NCBI GenBank assembly: GCA_039187815.1
Contig: JBCCZI010000005.1
Coordinates: 1-64,000, forward strand
Source of the DNA: Thermohalobaculum sp039187815
GTDB lineage: Bacteria; Pseudomonadota; Alphaproteobacteria; Rhodobacterales; Rhodobacteraceae
DNA: 64,000 bases
Direction of reading: 5' to 3'
This document shows, piece by piece, positions 29,088 to 39,145 of the stretch. Positions within the stretch are counted from its first letter, which is position 1. Every line of letters starts with the position of its first letter. Under the pieces are notes generated by a model. The model worked only from the letters and a program-made list of their open reading frames with translations, was not told the origin of the DNA and searched no databases. The translations under genes were made by a program, and so were the position numbers.

Positions 29088-29711
29088 ATGCTTGACCTCG
29101 ACCTGTTGCCCGCCTTCCTGGCCGCGGTGTTTGTGTTTGCTGTCATGCCGGGGCCGGCGGTGCTCTACTCGATCGCGCAAACCGTTGCGCGGGGACGCCG
29201 CGCCGGCGTGATGGCGGTGCTGGGTCTCAGCCTGGGCGGCATGGCCCATGTGGTGGCGGCGACGCTGGGGTTGTCGGCTGTCTTCCGCCTGGTGCCGGAG
29301 GCCTATCTGGCCGTGAAGCTTGCGGGTGCCGCCTATCTCCTGTGGTTGGCCTTTCGTATGATCTGGCCGGGCGATGCGCGATCGGATGGGCCGCCGCCAC
29401 GCACTGGTCGCAAGGCCTTTCTCGAGAGCGTGACCGTTGAGGTGCTGAACCCCAAAACAGCGATCTTTTTCATTGCGCTGCTGCCGCAGTTTACGAACCC
29501 GGGGCTGGAGAGCCCGATGTGGCTCCAGCTCTTGGTGCTCGGCACGATCTGCAATCTGATCTGGACGCTGGGGGACCTGGTCTATGTGGCCTGTGCCGGG
29601 CAGGTGGCGGCGCGGCTGAAGCGGAGCGCCGAGGCAGAGCGGCTGGCCCGGTGGGTGGGCGGTACCGTGCTGGGCGCGCTCGGGCTGAAACTCGCGATTG
29701 AGCGCACGTGA
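29088..29711 (+). CDS. LysE/RhtB-family amino-acid exporter
   Basis: This 207-aa inner-membrane protein has about six membrane segments and the LysE hallmarks. These include MPGPAVLYSIAQTVARGRRAG near the start (residues about 20-40) and VEVLNPKTAIFFIALLPQF in the middle (about residues 119-137). Such proteins export amino acids or related metabolites by proton antiport. The ATG after GGGAGGACGCG is used; a longer upstream frame is unsupported. It lies 153 bases before an amino-acid uptake operon. Confidence 0.88.
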   Translation: MLDLDLLPAFLAAVFVFAVMPGPAVLYSIAQTVARGRRAGVMAVLGLSLGGMAHVVAATLGLSAVFRLVPEAYLAVKLAGAAYLLWLAFRMIWPGDARSDGPPPRTGRKAFLESVTVEVLNPKTAIFFIALLPQFTNPGLESPMWLQLLVLGTICNLIWTLGDLVYVACAGQVAARLKRSAEAERLARWVGGTVLGALGLKLAIERT

Positions 29712-29863
29712 CGCGCGCACTTGACGTTGCTCCCCCCACTTGGAAGAGTGCTGGGCAATATGCGGGCATGATGGCGCAGAACGCCTCTATGTGCAGGGAA
29801 TTTGGTCAGTTTGACGGGCGCCGTGAGGCCTCTGCCGCCCGTTTCAGCAGAGAGGGACAAGCG

Positions 29864-30694
29864 ATGGCGATCAAGGGACTTCTTATGGCCGGTGCGGTTG
29901 CGCTTGCGGCCAGCACGGCCGGGGCAGAGGCGCTCAAGACCGGGCTCGACGGCACCTTTGCGCCGCACGCGATGCCCAAGCTCGGCGGCGGGGTCGAGGG
30001 CTTCAATGTCGACTATGTCGAAGAGCTGCGCAAACGTCTCGGCGTTGAGATCGAGCTGACGGCCACCCAGTGGTCGGGCCTGCTCCCTGGTCTCCAGGCG
30101 GGGCAGTACGACTTCATCGCCGCGCCCACCACGCTGACCGAAGAGCGCGCCGAGAATCTGTTGTTCATCGAGGGCTACCTGAACACCGACTTCCAGTTCA
30201 TGACCAAGAAGGGCGCCGAGGCGATCACCGATCTTAGCCAGTTCAAGGGCAAGACCATCGCGGTGAACAAGGGCTCGGCCTATGACAAGTGGACCCGCGA
30301 TTTGGCGGATGAGGTCGGCTGGACGGTCGAGAGCTATGGCACCCAGCTTGACGCGATCCAGGCGGTGGTCTCGGGCCGCGCCTTTGCCAATGTGGCGGGC
30401 AACACGGGCGTCGCCTGGGCTGTGAAGAAAAACCCGCAGCTGGCGCTCTCTTACGTGCATTCGACGGGCAAGGTCTTCTCGACGCCGTTCCGCAAGGACT
30501 CGGTCGAGCTGCGCAACCGGATTGAGGTGGCGGTTGAGTGCATGAAGCTCGACGGCACCATCGCCGCGATGCACGAGAAGTGGTTCGGGATCCCGCCCGC
30601 CGAAGGCTCGGCCGCCGTCACGGTCTATCCGGGCTTTGGCATGCCGGGGTTCCCGGGCTATGACCCGACCGAGCACACGCCCGACTGCGGCTGA
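29864..30694 (+). CDS. Polar amino-acid ABC transporter substrate-binding protein
   Basis: This 276-aa periplasmic binding protein of family 3 has a signal peptide (about residues 1-21, ending AGA). The body shows GLDGTFAPHAMPKLGGGVEG, VDYVEELRKRLGVEIELTATQ and LFIEGYLNT. The usual ligand Arg/Asp contacts cannot be assigned with certainty. The C-terminus is extended by a Gly/Pro-rich tail with one cysteine. It is the first gene of a complete four-gene ABC import operon. Confidence 0.9.
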   Translation: MAIKGLLMAGAVALAASTAGAEALKTGLDGTFAPHAMPKLGGGVEGFNVDYVEELRKRLGVEIELTATQWSGLLPGLQAGQYDFIAAPTTLTEERAENLLFIEGYLNTDFQFMTKKGAEAITDLSQFKGKTIAVNKGSAYDKWTRDLADEVGWTVESYGTQLDAIQAVVSGRAFANVAGNTGVAWAVKKNPQLALSYVHSTGKVFSTPFRKDSVELRNRIEVAVECMKLDGTIAAMHEKWFGIPPAEGSAAVTVYPGFGMPGFPGYDPTEHTPDCG

Positions 30695-30697
30695 GGG

Positions 30698-31441
<744 letters not shown>

Positions 31442-31449
31442 GGCGAGAA

Positions 31450-32133
31450 ATGGACCGCTGGGAGCTCTTTCTCGAGACTTTCTTCAAATCCGAGGTGATC
31501 ACCCGCTATTGGCCCGAGATCCTGTCCGGCCTGTGGGTCACCATCGAGGTCGCCTTGGCGGTTGTGGTCGCCGGGCTCGCGCTCGGCCTCGCGCTGGCGG
31601 TGCTGCGGGCCTATCGCATCCTGGCCGTGACCGCGCTGATCGTGGTCTTCGTCGACATGTTCCGCGCGTTGCCGCCATTGGTCGTGGTTCTGATCTTCTA
31701 TTTCGGCTTGCCCAATATCGGGATCGTGCTGTCGAACTGGACCGTGCTGTGGCTGGTGCTGACCCTGGTGCTCGCGGCCTTTGCCGAGGAGATCTTCTGG
31801 GCCGGCATCCTCTCGGTGCCCAAGGGGCAGTGGGAGGCCGCGCGCTCTACCGGGCTCGGCTTTGGCCAGGCGCTGGTCTGGGTCGTGTTGCCCCAGGCGG
31901 TGCGCCTGACGATCCCGCCGCTCACCAATCGGACCATCGCGATCACCAAGAACACTGCCCTCGGCACCGTGATCGGGGTTGGTGAGATCCTGAACCAGGC
32001 GACCACGGCCACCTCGTTCTCGGGCAATGCGACGCCGCTGATGCTGGGGGCGATCGCCTATCTGCTGCTGTTCGTGCCCGTGGTGATGGTGGGGCGCTGG
32101 ATCGAGACGCGCTTTGCCTGGGAGCGGGCCTGA
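31450..32133 (+). CDS. Amino-acid ABC transporter permease
   Basis: This 227-aa inner-membrane permease of the HisMQ class has about five membrane spans and the EAA loop around WEAARSTGLGFGQALVWVVL (about residues 127-146), which docks the ATPase. It pairs with the next permease to form a heterodimer. Its stop codon overlaps the next start (TGATG). Confidence 0.92.
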   Translation: MDRWELFLETFFKSEVITRYWPEILSGLWVTIEVALAVVVAGLALGLALAVLRAYRILAVTALIVVFVDMFRALPPLVVVLIFYFGLPNIGIVLSNWTVLWLVLTLVLAAFAEEIFWAGILSVPKGQWEAARSTGLGFGQALVWVVLPQAVRLTIPPLTNRTIAITKNTALGTVIGVGEILNQATTATSFSGNATPLMLGAIAYLLLFVPVVMVGRWIETRFAWERA

Positions 32134-32798
32134 TGCAAGCGCTGATCGAGCAGTTCTTCAACCTGGACATTATGGTACAGGCCTGGCCCGTGCTGCTCGG
32201 CGGGCTGTGGGTGACGCTGACGCTGTGTGCGCTGGTGATCCCGCTCGGGCTGATCGGGGGGCTAGGCGCAGCGCTGCTCGCCACGTCGCGGTATCGCGCA
32301 GTGCGGTGGGCCATGGTGCCGGTGGTGGATGTCTTCCGCGCGTTGCCGCCGCTGGTGCTGCTGATCTTTGTCTATTCCGGACTGCCCTTTGCCGGTGTGG
32401 ATCTGACGCCCTATCAGGCGGTCGCGATTGCCTTTGCGCTGAACAGCTCGGCCTACTACGGCGAGATCTATCGGGCCGGCATTGCCAGCGTGCCCAAGGG
32501 GCAGCTTGAGGCGGCGCGCTCGACGGGGCTGAGCGCGGCCCAGACCACGGCCTATGTGGTGCTGCCCCAGGCGGTGCGGACTGTGCTGCCCGATCTCGTC
32601 TCGAACACCATCGAGGTGGTGAAGCTCACCTCGCTCGCCAGCGTGGTGGCCTTGCCCGAGTTGCTCTACTCTGCGGACATGGCGCGGTCGATCACGTTCA
32701 ACGCGTCGCCGATCGTGCTGGCGGCGCTGTTGTATCTGGCGCTGCTCTGGCCTTGCGTGCGGCTGCTTTCGCGGCTCGAGCGGCGGATGGCTGCTTGA
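32133..32798 (+). CDS. Amino-acid ABC transporter permease
   Basis: This 221-aa HisMQ-class permease is the second of the pair. The EAA loop reads LEAARSTGLSAAQTTAYVVL (about residues 125-144), and DVFRALPPLVLLIFV is conserved with the first permease. It closes the four-gene operon. Neighbouring hydantoinase and amidase-type genes suggest the cargo may be an amino acid or N-carbamoyl compound, but sequence alone does not show it. Confidence 0.92.
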   Translation: MQALIEQFFNLDIMVQAWPVLLGGLWVTLTLCALVIPLGLIGGLGAALLATSRYRAVRWAMVPVVDVFRALPPLVLLIFVYSGLPFAGVDLTPYQAVAIAFALNSSAYYGEIYRAGIASVPKGQLEAARSTGLSAAQTTAYVVLPQAVRTVLPDLVSNTIEVVKLTSLASVVALPELLYSADMARSITFNASPIVLAALLYLALLWPCVRLLSRLERRMAA

Positions 32799-32849
32799 GC
32801 CGGCCGCATCCCAGGCCCATAACGGGCGGGGTCAGGCAGGGAGGCGGCG

Positions 32850-33320
32850 ATGCCCACGGGCACGATCGAGCGGCATCAGCCGCGCCAGGTCTCGGATCTC
32901 GGATTTTGGGCGGTCGAACCGCTCAAGCTCAAGATCTATGGTCTCGCGCAGCCCGCTGCGCCGCTGACCGAGCCGGCGGTGATCGAGGCCCGTGATGCCG
33001 TCGATCGTATGGTGCCGGCCGCGGTCGAGGCCGAGGGGGACTAAAATGGCCTCGGTTTTGTGCTTGTGCATGCAGGCACGCTCGGCTTGACGGTCAGCGC
33101 CTATTGGTGGGTCCAGGGCTCGGTGCTCTGCCAACGCATTCATCGGCGTCTGTGGCGCTCGGACCGGCCGCTGGATGCGACGCACCGACCGGTGATCGCC
33201 TGTGTCTACGAGCTTGCGCTGATCCATGCCGAACAGCAGATCTGGCGCGAGGCTATGATGGGTGCTAGCCCTCGACCAGCGGAGTATCTCTCCACCCGAG
33301 CGCCGCTCCGGACCGTCTAG
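32850..33320 (+). pseudogene. Conserved hypothetical gene split by an in-frame TAA
   Basis: A 64-codon frame starting MPTGTIERHQ, after a GGGAGGCGGCG site, stops at TAA (33042-33044). The same frame then continues uninterrupted to 33320 without a shift, reading GLGFVLVHAGTLGLTVSAYW, then VQGSVLCQRIHRR and CVYELALIHAEQQIWRE. I recall unsplit alphaproteobacterial hypothetical proteins of about 150 residues with this two-part layout, so one nonsense codon probably broke a single gene. Two separate small genes are the alternative. The function is unknown. Confidence 0.6.
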
Positions 33321-33357
33321 CCGCACCCCAACCTCGGCGCGCCAAAGGATCACGACA

Positions 33358-33747
33358 ATGCCTCTCAGCAAGCTGCACGTGCCGGCGGAGTGCCCTGTTG
33401 AGACCTGCCGCGCCATGGCGCAAGCGCCGCATGACAGTCTCGTCGAGACCTGCGGTGTGCACCCGGACGACAACAGCTGCCTGATCACCCGCCGCGCCGC
33501 CGAGGATGTGATCGTGCATCCGAGCTTTTTGGGCGAGCGGGATCCCGCACTGACGGTGTTCGTCGAGATCATCCTGCGGGGCGGGCGCAGCGACGACCAG
33601 AAAGAGGCGCTCTATGCGGATTTCCGGGCGCGGCTCGAGGCGCTCGGCATCGACCCTCGCAACTCCATCTTGGGGCTGATCGAGAACGACGCGATCGACT
33701 GGTCCTTCAGCCCCGCGGGTTCGGTCAAGCGGGTGCTCGGGCTCTGA
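33358..33747 (+). CDS. Tautomerase-superfamily protein
   Basis: This 129-aa protein begins Met-Pro, which leaves the catalytic N-terminal proline used by 4-oxalocrotonate tautomerase relatives after Met removal. The body includes VFVEIILRGGRSDDQKEALY and ENDAIDWSFSPAGS, typical of the longer tautomerase members of about 130 residues. Its substrate is unknown. It lies 37 bases after the split hypothetical gene and converges with the racemase gene. The longer upstream frame is rejected because it would bury the catalytic proline. Confidence 0.8.
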   Translation: MPLSKLHVPAECPVETCRAMAQAPHDSLVETCGVHPDDNSCLITRRAAEDVIVHPSFLGERDPALTVFVEIILRGGRSDDQKEALYADFRARLEALGIDPRNSILGLIENDAIDWSFSPAGSVKRVLGL

Positions 33748-33751
33748 GCCA

Positions 33752-34420
33752 TCAGCCGAGCAGCGTGCCGATCGCCAAGGTGACCGCCGCCTGGCAGGGC
33801 TCGATGACCGGCACGCCGAGTGCGTCCTCGAGCGGCCGGCGGTGGCGCGCCATGCCGGCACAGCCCATGATCACCGCGCCGGCCCCGTCCTGATCGCGCA
33901 GTGCCTCGCCGACGACGACCATGCGCTCTAGCGTGCCGGTGCCGCTGGCGGTCTCGGCCACGCTCATATTCAGCGCCCGCTCGGCGGCGAGCCGGCCGAT
34001 CAGCCCCAGCTCGCGCAATTGGCGCAAATGGCGCCGGATCGAGCCGTCCTTGATTGCGATCACCCCAAAGCGCTCGGCCCGGGCAAGCGCGCTCAACACA
34101 GCACACTCGGCGATGCCGAAGACCGGGGCCGAGGCCGCCTCGCGGCACACATGCACGCCCGGATCGGAATAGCAGGCGATCACCCAGGCCTCGGCATCGC
34201 TCCGCGTCACCCGGTTCGCCAGCGGTAGGGTGACCGCATCGGCGTCGCGCTGGCTCTCGATGCCAAAAGGGCCCTCGGCCAGCGTCTCGCAGGCGATCGA
34301 GACCCCCGCGGCCCGGAAAGGCTCGACCGCCCGGTCGATGCCGGCGGTGACTTCGGCGTTCGAGTTCGGATTGATCACGACGATCCGCGGCGCGGCTGGG
34401 CGTTGAGAGGGCGAGGACAT
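33752..34420 (-). CDS. Asp/Glu/hydantoin racemase-family protein
   Basis: This 222-aa protein belongs to the aspartate/glutamate/hydantoin racemase family. It has the N-terminal VVINPNSNAEVTAGID. The two candidate catalytic cysteines lie at Cys83 (IACYSDPG) and Cys187 (IMGCAGMA). Hydantoin racemases interconvert 5-substituted hydantoin enantiomers, which fits the divergent dihydropyrimidinase gene starting 60 bases away. The frame stays open far upstream across the opposite gene, but homology begins at MSSPSQ. Allantoin racemase is an alternative. Confidence 0.82.
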   Translation of the reverse strand: MSSPSQRPAAPRIVVINPNSNAEVTAGIDRAVEPFRAAGVSIACETLAEGPFGIESQRDADAVTLPLANRVTRSDAEAWVIACYSDPGVHVCREAASAPVFGIAECAVLSALARAERFGVIAIKDGSIRRHLRQLRELGLIGRLAAERALNMSVAETASGTGTLERMVVVGEALRDQDGAGAVIMGCAGMARHRRPLEDALGVPVIEPCQAAVTLAIGTLLG

Positions 34421-34480
34421 GGCGATAGGCTCCGGTGTTGCGGGACCATTCTCCCGCGCCCAGCCAAAAGGATCAAGCCG

Positions 34481-35947
34481 ATGGAGCCCTTCGACCTCGT
34501 CATCCGCGGCGGTACCGTGGTCACGGCAATCGACAGCATGGCGTGCGATGTGGGCGTGCGCGATGGCCGCATCGCGGCGCTGGCCGAGGGGCTCGCGGGT
34601 CGGCAGGTGATCGACGCGACCGGGCGTCTCGTGCTGCCGGGCGGGATCGACACCCATTGCCATATCGAGCAGCTCTCGGCCAACGGGCTGACCAATGCGG
34701 ACAGCTGGGAGAGCGCCACCCGCTCGGCGGCGCTGGGCGGGACAACCACGGTGATCCCGTTTGCCTGCCAGCACCGGGGCATGCGGCTGAAGACGGTGGC
34801 CGAGGAGTACCATGCCCTGGCCGCCCGCGGTGCCGTGATCGACTATGCGCTGCACCTGATCCTGGCCGATCCGACGGAAGAGACGCTGGAGCAGGATCTG
34901 CCGCCTTTGGTCGCGGCGGGGCACGGCTCGATCAAGATCTTCATGACCTATGACGCCATGCAGCTCTCGGACGCGCAGGTGCTGGATGTGCTGGCCAAGG
35001 CGCGCGCGCTGGGGGCCCTGGTCTGCGCCCATGCCGAGAACCACGGGATGATCGATTGGATCTCTCGCCGGCTGGTGGCGCGTGGCTATACGGCGCCGCG
35101 CTATCATGCGATCTCGCATCCGCGCGGGTCCGAGGCCGAGGCCTTCACCCGCCTGATCGCCATGGCCGAGCTGTTGGACCAGCCGGTGATGATCTTCCAT
35201 GTCTCGACGGCTGAAGGGGCGGCGGTGATCCGCGAGGCCCGCGGGCGCGGCGTGAAGGTCTGGGGCGAGACCTGCCCGCAATACCTGTTCCTGACGGCCG
35301 AGGACCTGGACCGCCCGGGCGCCGAGGGGGCGAAGTTCTGCTGCTCGCCGCCGCCGCGGACCGAGGCGGATCAGGCCGCGCTTTGGCGCGCGCTGGCGCT
35401 CGGCGATCTGCAGACGGTGTCCTCGGATCATGCGCCCTTCGCCTTTGACGCCAGCGGCAAGCTGGTGGCCGGACCCGAGCCCGCCTTCAAGCAGATACCC
35501 AACGGATTGCCAGGGCTGCACTGGCGCCTGCCCCTGCTCTTCGATGCCATGGTGCATAGGGGCTTTGGCGGGCTGATGAAGTTCGTGTGGGTGACCGCGG
35601 CCGAGGCGGCCTGGCTCTACGGGCTCCACCCCTCCAAGGGCTCGATCGCCATCGGCCAAGACGCCGATTTGGCCATTTGGGACCCGGACCGGGCCGTCAC
35701 GATCACGGACGCCATGGTCGAGGATCAGACCGGCTACACGCCCTATGCCGGGCGTGAGGTGCGCGGCTGGCCGATGACCGTGCTCTCCCGTGGCCGCGTC
35801 GTGGTCGAGGAGGGCGCGCTGACCGACGCGGCGAGCCCCGGCTCTGGCCAGTTCCTGGCCCGCCAGGCCGGGCCGGCAGCGGCGCCGACCGGGCGCGCCT
35901 CAGCGGAGTTCGATCCGGCGCGCAATTTCGGCGCCGTGTTGGAGTAG
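34481..35947 (+). CDS. hydA: Dihydropyrimidinase / D-hydantoinase
   Basis: This 488-aa binuclear-metal amidohydrolase opens cyclic ureides such as dihydrouracil or hydantoins. Metal ligands visible are His59 and His61 in DTHCHIE and the probable carboxylated Lys152 in SIKIFMTYD. Later family segments are MIFHVSTAEGA, GETCPQYLFL and VSSDHAPFAFD with the metal Asp. The length is typical. No pyrimidine-pathway partner (beta-ureidopropionase) is in the window, so a hydantoinase role with the divergent racemase is plausible. Confidence 0.88.
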   Translation: MEPFDLVIRGGTVVTAIDSMACDVGVRDGRIAALAEGLAGRQVIDATGRLVLPGGIDTHCHIEQLSANGLTNADSWESATRSAALGGTTTVIPFACQHRGMRLKTVAEEYHALAARGAVIDYALHLILADPTEETLEQDLPPLVAAGHGSIKIFMTYDAMQLSDAQVLDVLAKARALGALVCAHAENHGMIDWISRRLVARGYTAPRYHAISHPRGSEAEAFTRLIAMAELLDQPVMIFHVSTAEGAAVIREARGRGVKVWGETCPQYLFLTAEDLDRPGAEGAKFCCSPPPRTEADQAALWRALALGDLQTVSSDHAPFAFDASGKLVAGPEPAFKQIPNGLPGLHWRLPLLFDAMVHRGFGGLMKFVWVTAAEAAWLYGLHPSKGSIAIGQDADLAIWDPDRAVTITDAMVEDQTGYTPYAGREVRGWPMTVLSRGRVVVEEGALTDAASPGSGQFLARQAGPAAAPTGRASAEFDPARNFGAVLE

Positions 35948-35952
35948 CCGCC

Positions 35953-36846
35953 TCAGCGCCTCAGCGCCGTCACCACCGCCCCGCCCACTGCGACCAGCGC
36001 CAGCAGGCGCAGCGGTCCCAGGCTGTCGCCCACCAGCCATCCGGCCGAGAGCACACCCACCACCGGCACGATCAGCGTGCCAATGGTCGCGGTCGTGACG
36101 GGCAGGCGGGCGACCAGCACGCTCCACCCGGCATAGCAGACCCCGAGCGGCCCCAGGACGTGCACGACCAGCAGGCCCAGCGCCCCGGCCGAGGGCAGCT
36201 CGGGCTGCCAGGGCGCCTCAAAGAGCGCCGCCCCCAGCACCGCCGGCGGCGCCGAGACCGCCACCATCCAGGCGGCTCGCGGCAGCGGCGCAAGGCTGGG
36301 CGCCGCGCGCTTCAGCAGAACGGTCCCCAGGGCCCAGCTGACCGCCGCGCCCAGCATAAAGAGCGGCCCCGCCGGCGCAGCGACCAGCCCCGCCGGGTCC
36401 TCGGCGATCAAGAGGCCCAGCGCCGTCATCCCGAGCGCCAGCGCCCCCACCAGCCGCGCCGTCATCGCCTCGCCCAGCCACAGCGCCGAGATCAATGCCG
36501 CCCAAACCGGCATGGTGAACGCGATGATGGCGGCCTTTGACGTCTCGGTTTCGAGCTGTCCGAACGCGGTGAACAGGTTGAACCCAAAGATCGTAAAGAG
36601 CCCGGCCAAGACCAGCCGCCCCCACTCGCACCGCTGTGGCCACATCCGGTCGCCGCCGAGACCCACCGCCGTCATCAGCACCGCGGCCGCTGCGCTCAGA
36701 CCGATGGCGCGCAGGCTCCAGGGCGAGAACTCAGCCAGCAGCAACTTGACCAGCGGCCAGTTCAGCCCCCAGAGAACGCCGATTCCGACGATCATGGCGA
36801 CTTCGCGGGCCGAGGCCGAAGGGGTCCCGTCGGGCTGCTGCGTCAT
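35953..36846 (-). CDS. EamA-family (DMT) transporter
   Basis: This 297-aa inner-membrane protein has about ten hydrophobic segments arranged as two EamA repeats. The start region VGIGVLWGLNWPLVKLLLAE and the repeat end VPVVGVLSAGWLVGD are typical of drug/metabolite exporters. The start MTQQPDG was chosen for its position just before the first helix, with GGAA upstream. It converges on the hydantoinase gene with five bases between and is divergent from the amidase-type gene. Confidence 0.85.
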   Translation of the reverse strand: MTQQPDGTPSASAREVAMIVGIGVLWGLNWPLVKLLLAEFSPWSLRAIGLSAAAAVLMTAVGLGGDRMWPQRCEWGRLVLAGLFTIFGFNLFTAFGQLETETSKAAIIAFTMPVWAALISALWLGEAMTARLVGALALGMTALGLLIAEDPAGLVAAPAGPLFMLGAAVSWALGTVLLKRAAPSLAPLPRAAWMVAVSAPPAVLGAALFEAPWQPELPSAGALGLLVVHVLGPLGVCYAGWSVLVARLPVTTATIGTLIVPVVGVLSAGWLVGDSLGPLRLLALVAVGGAVVTALRR

Positions 36847-36929
36847 CGCGATTTCCGGGCCTTTCCCCTTGCCGCCCACGCGGGCCCGGTCGAAGATCGC
36901 TCATCCGAAGCCAAACTGAAAGCCCGCCC

Positions 36930-39143
36930 ATGCTCCCCCTCACAGGTTACACCGATCGCCTCTCGGCCCGTCCGGGCGAGCGCGTCGCGGTCCATGTCTC
37001 GGCGCGAGAGCCGGGTCCGGCGGAGGCGCGCCTTGTGCGCCTGATCTCGGGCGATCCGAACCCCGCAGGTCCTGGCCGGATCGAGGAGGACCGGGGCGAT
37101 CTGTTCACCCACCGCTTCGAGGCCCTGTCGCGGCTGGCGCATCCCGGCTCGTTTGCGGTGATTGCGGCCGGCCCGCAGTTCGAGGGCGCCTTTTCGCTCG
37201 AGGCTGTGATCTGGCCGACGCGTCCCGGCGAGGGTGAACAGATCGCGCTGTCGGCTTTTGACCCTGAGATGGGGGCGGGTGTGGCCCTCGGCCTCGACGT
37301 CCACGGCTGTGCCATGGCGTTGGTCGGGCGCACTGGTGAGGCGCCGCTTCGCCTGGCGACCGACCGGCCGTTGGCGACCCGCCACTGGGTGCGTCTGCGC
37401 GCCAGCGTCGATCCCGCATCCGGAACGGTGACGGTCGCCTCGGCACCGGTTGCTCCGCTGCTTGGTTCCGAGCAGGCCGCCATCGCCGAGAGCCGTCTGA
37501 AGCCGGGCCCGATCCCCTTGGCCGAGACCTGGCATATTGCGGCCCTCGGTCCTGGAGCGGATGGCGCCATGGCCGGGCTCTTCAACGGCAAGATCGAGGC
37601 GCCTGCGATCCAACAGGGCGCGGGGCCCGAGGATCCGGGCGCGGCCCATCCCGGCACGGTGCTTGCCGCGTGGGACTTCGCGCTCGGCATGCAAACCTTG
37701 ACGGTGCATGACACGGGGCCGCGTGGGCTCGCGGGACGGTTGGTCAACCTGCCGGCCCGGGCGATGACCGGCGCACGTTGGACCGGGCGCGAGATGTGCT
37801 GGCGCCACGCCCCCGATCAATACGCCGCGATCCATTTCCACGACAGCGACATCGCCGATTGCGGCTGGCCGGCCGATTTTGCGTTCACCCTGCCCGAGGA
37901 TCTGCCGAGCGGCATTTGGGGCATCCGCCTCAGCTCGGGCGAGGCCGTCGACACGCTGCCGCTGTTTGTCCCGCCCCCGCGCGGGCGGGCGACCGCGGAT
38001 CTTTGTGTTCTGATGTCGACCTTCACATATGTCGTCTATGGCAACTTCGATCGGCCGGATTTCGATGAAGGCTATCGTGCCCGGGCCGCAGCGCTTGGCA
38101 TGAGCCCTGAGTTCCCGGGGGATCACAAGGAATACGGGCTCTCGACCTACAACAGCCATTCCGATGGCAGCGGCATCTGCCATGCCAGCCATCTGCGGCC
38201 CATGATGACCCTGCGTCCGGGCTTCATGAACCAGAACGACCCGCATGGCTCGGGGTTGCGTCACTTCGCGGCGGACACCCACCTGATCGCCTGGCTCGAG
38301 GCGAAGGGCATCGCCTATGACATCGTCACGGATCATGACCTCGATGCCGAGGGGGTGAAATTGCTGGCGCCCTACCGCAGCGTTCTCACCTGTTCCCATC
38401 CCGAATACCACACGGCCGAGACTCTGGATGCGCTGACCGCTTATCGCAATGGCGGGGGACGGCTCTGCTATCTCGGCGGGAACGGGTTTTATTGGCGGGT
38501 GGCACGGCATGGCGAGATGCGCGAGGCCATCGAGATCCGCCGCGGCGAGGGTGGCATCCGCGCCTGGGCCTCGGAGCCCGGCGAGTACTTCAACGCCTTC
38601 GACGGGGCCTATGGCGGGTTGTGGCGCCGGCAGGGGCGCGCGCCCCAGGCGATGGCGGGGGTGGGGTTCTCGGCCCAAGGGACGTTTGAGGGCTCGCACT
38701 ATCGGCTGACCGAGGCGGCACGGGATCCGCGGGCGGCCTGGATCTTTGAGGGCGTGGCCGAACCTGGGGATCTGCTCGGCGGGTTCGGGCTGTCTGGTGG
38801 CGGGGCGGCTGGGTTCGAGCTTGACCGGGCCGACACGCGGCTCGGCACGCCCGAGCATGCGCTCATCCTCGCGCGCTCCGAGGGCCATTCCGAGCGCTTT
38901 GTCCTGGTGCATGAAGAGCAACTGACCCACCTCAAAACCCTGCCGGGTGAGCCTGCCGCCGATCTTATCCGGGCCGAGATCACATTCTACGAGACGCCTG
39001 CGGGCGGCGCCGTGTTCGCGACGGGCTCGATCACCTTTTGCGGCAGCCTGCCGGTGGACGGATGTGACAATCCGGTCTCGGCCATGCTCGAGCGGGTGGT
39101 GCGGCGGTTCCTCGATCCCGCCCCCTTCGCGCCGCCAGAGTGA
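36930..39143 (+). CDS. N,N-dimethylformamidase large-subunit family protein
   Basis: This 737-aa protein matches the large subunit of N,N-dimethylformamidase, an iron enzyme that splits dimethylformamide to dimethylamine and formate. Recognisable parts are the LamG-like region (about residues 90-240) and the C-terminal glutamine-amidotransferase-like core with TYNSHSDGSGICHASHL, YDIVTDHDLDAEG and LGGNGFYWRVA. Characterised enzymes need a separate small subunit of about 130 residues, and no candidate is adjacent. It may therefore act on another amide. It starts 83 bases from the divergent EamA gene. Confidence 0.8.
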   Translation: MLPLTGYTDRLSARPGERVAVHVSAREPGPAEARLVRLISGDPNPAGPGRIEEDRGDLFTHRFEALSRLAHPGSFAVIAAGPQFEGAFSLEAVIWPTRPGEGEQIALSAFDPEMGAGVALGLDVHGCAMALVGRTGEAPLRLATDRPLATRHWVRLRASVDPASGTVTVASAPVAPLLGSEQAAIAESRLKPGPIPLAETWHIAALGPGADGAMAGLFNGKIEAPAIQQGAGPEDPGAAHPGTVLAAWDFALGMQTLTVHDTGPRGLAGRLVNLPARAMTGARWTGREMCWRHAPDQYAAIHFHDSDIADCGWPADFAFTLPEDLPSGIWGIRLSSGEAVDTLPLFVPPPRGRATADLCVLMSTFTYVVYGNFDRPDFDEGYRARAAALGMSPEFPGDHKEYGLSTYNSHSDGSGICHASHLRPMMTLRPGFMNQNDPHGSGLRHFAADTHLIAWLEAKGIAYDIVTDHDLDAEGVKLLAPYRSVLTCSHPEYHTAETLDALTAYRNGGGRLCYLGGNGFYWRVARHGEMREAIEIRRGEGGIRAWASEPGEYFNAFDGAYGGLWRRQGRAPQAMAGVGFSAQGTFEGSHYRLTEAARDPRAAWIFEGVAEPGDLLGGFGLSGGGAAGFELDRADTRLGTPEHALILARSEGHSERFVLVHEEQLTHLKTLPGEPAADLIRAEITFYETPAGGAVFATGSITFCGSLPVDGCDNPVSAMLERVVRRFLDPAPFAPPE

Positions 39144-39145
39144 TC

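Noticed and set aside
34421..35659. Upstream extension of the racemase frame
   Set aside because: It runs antisense through the dihydropyrimidinase. Family homology starts at the methionine at 34420.
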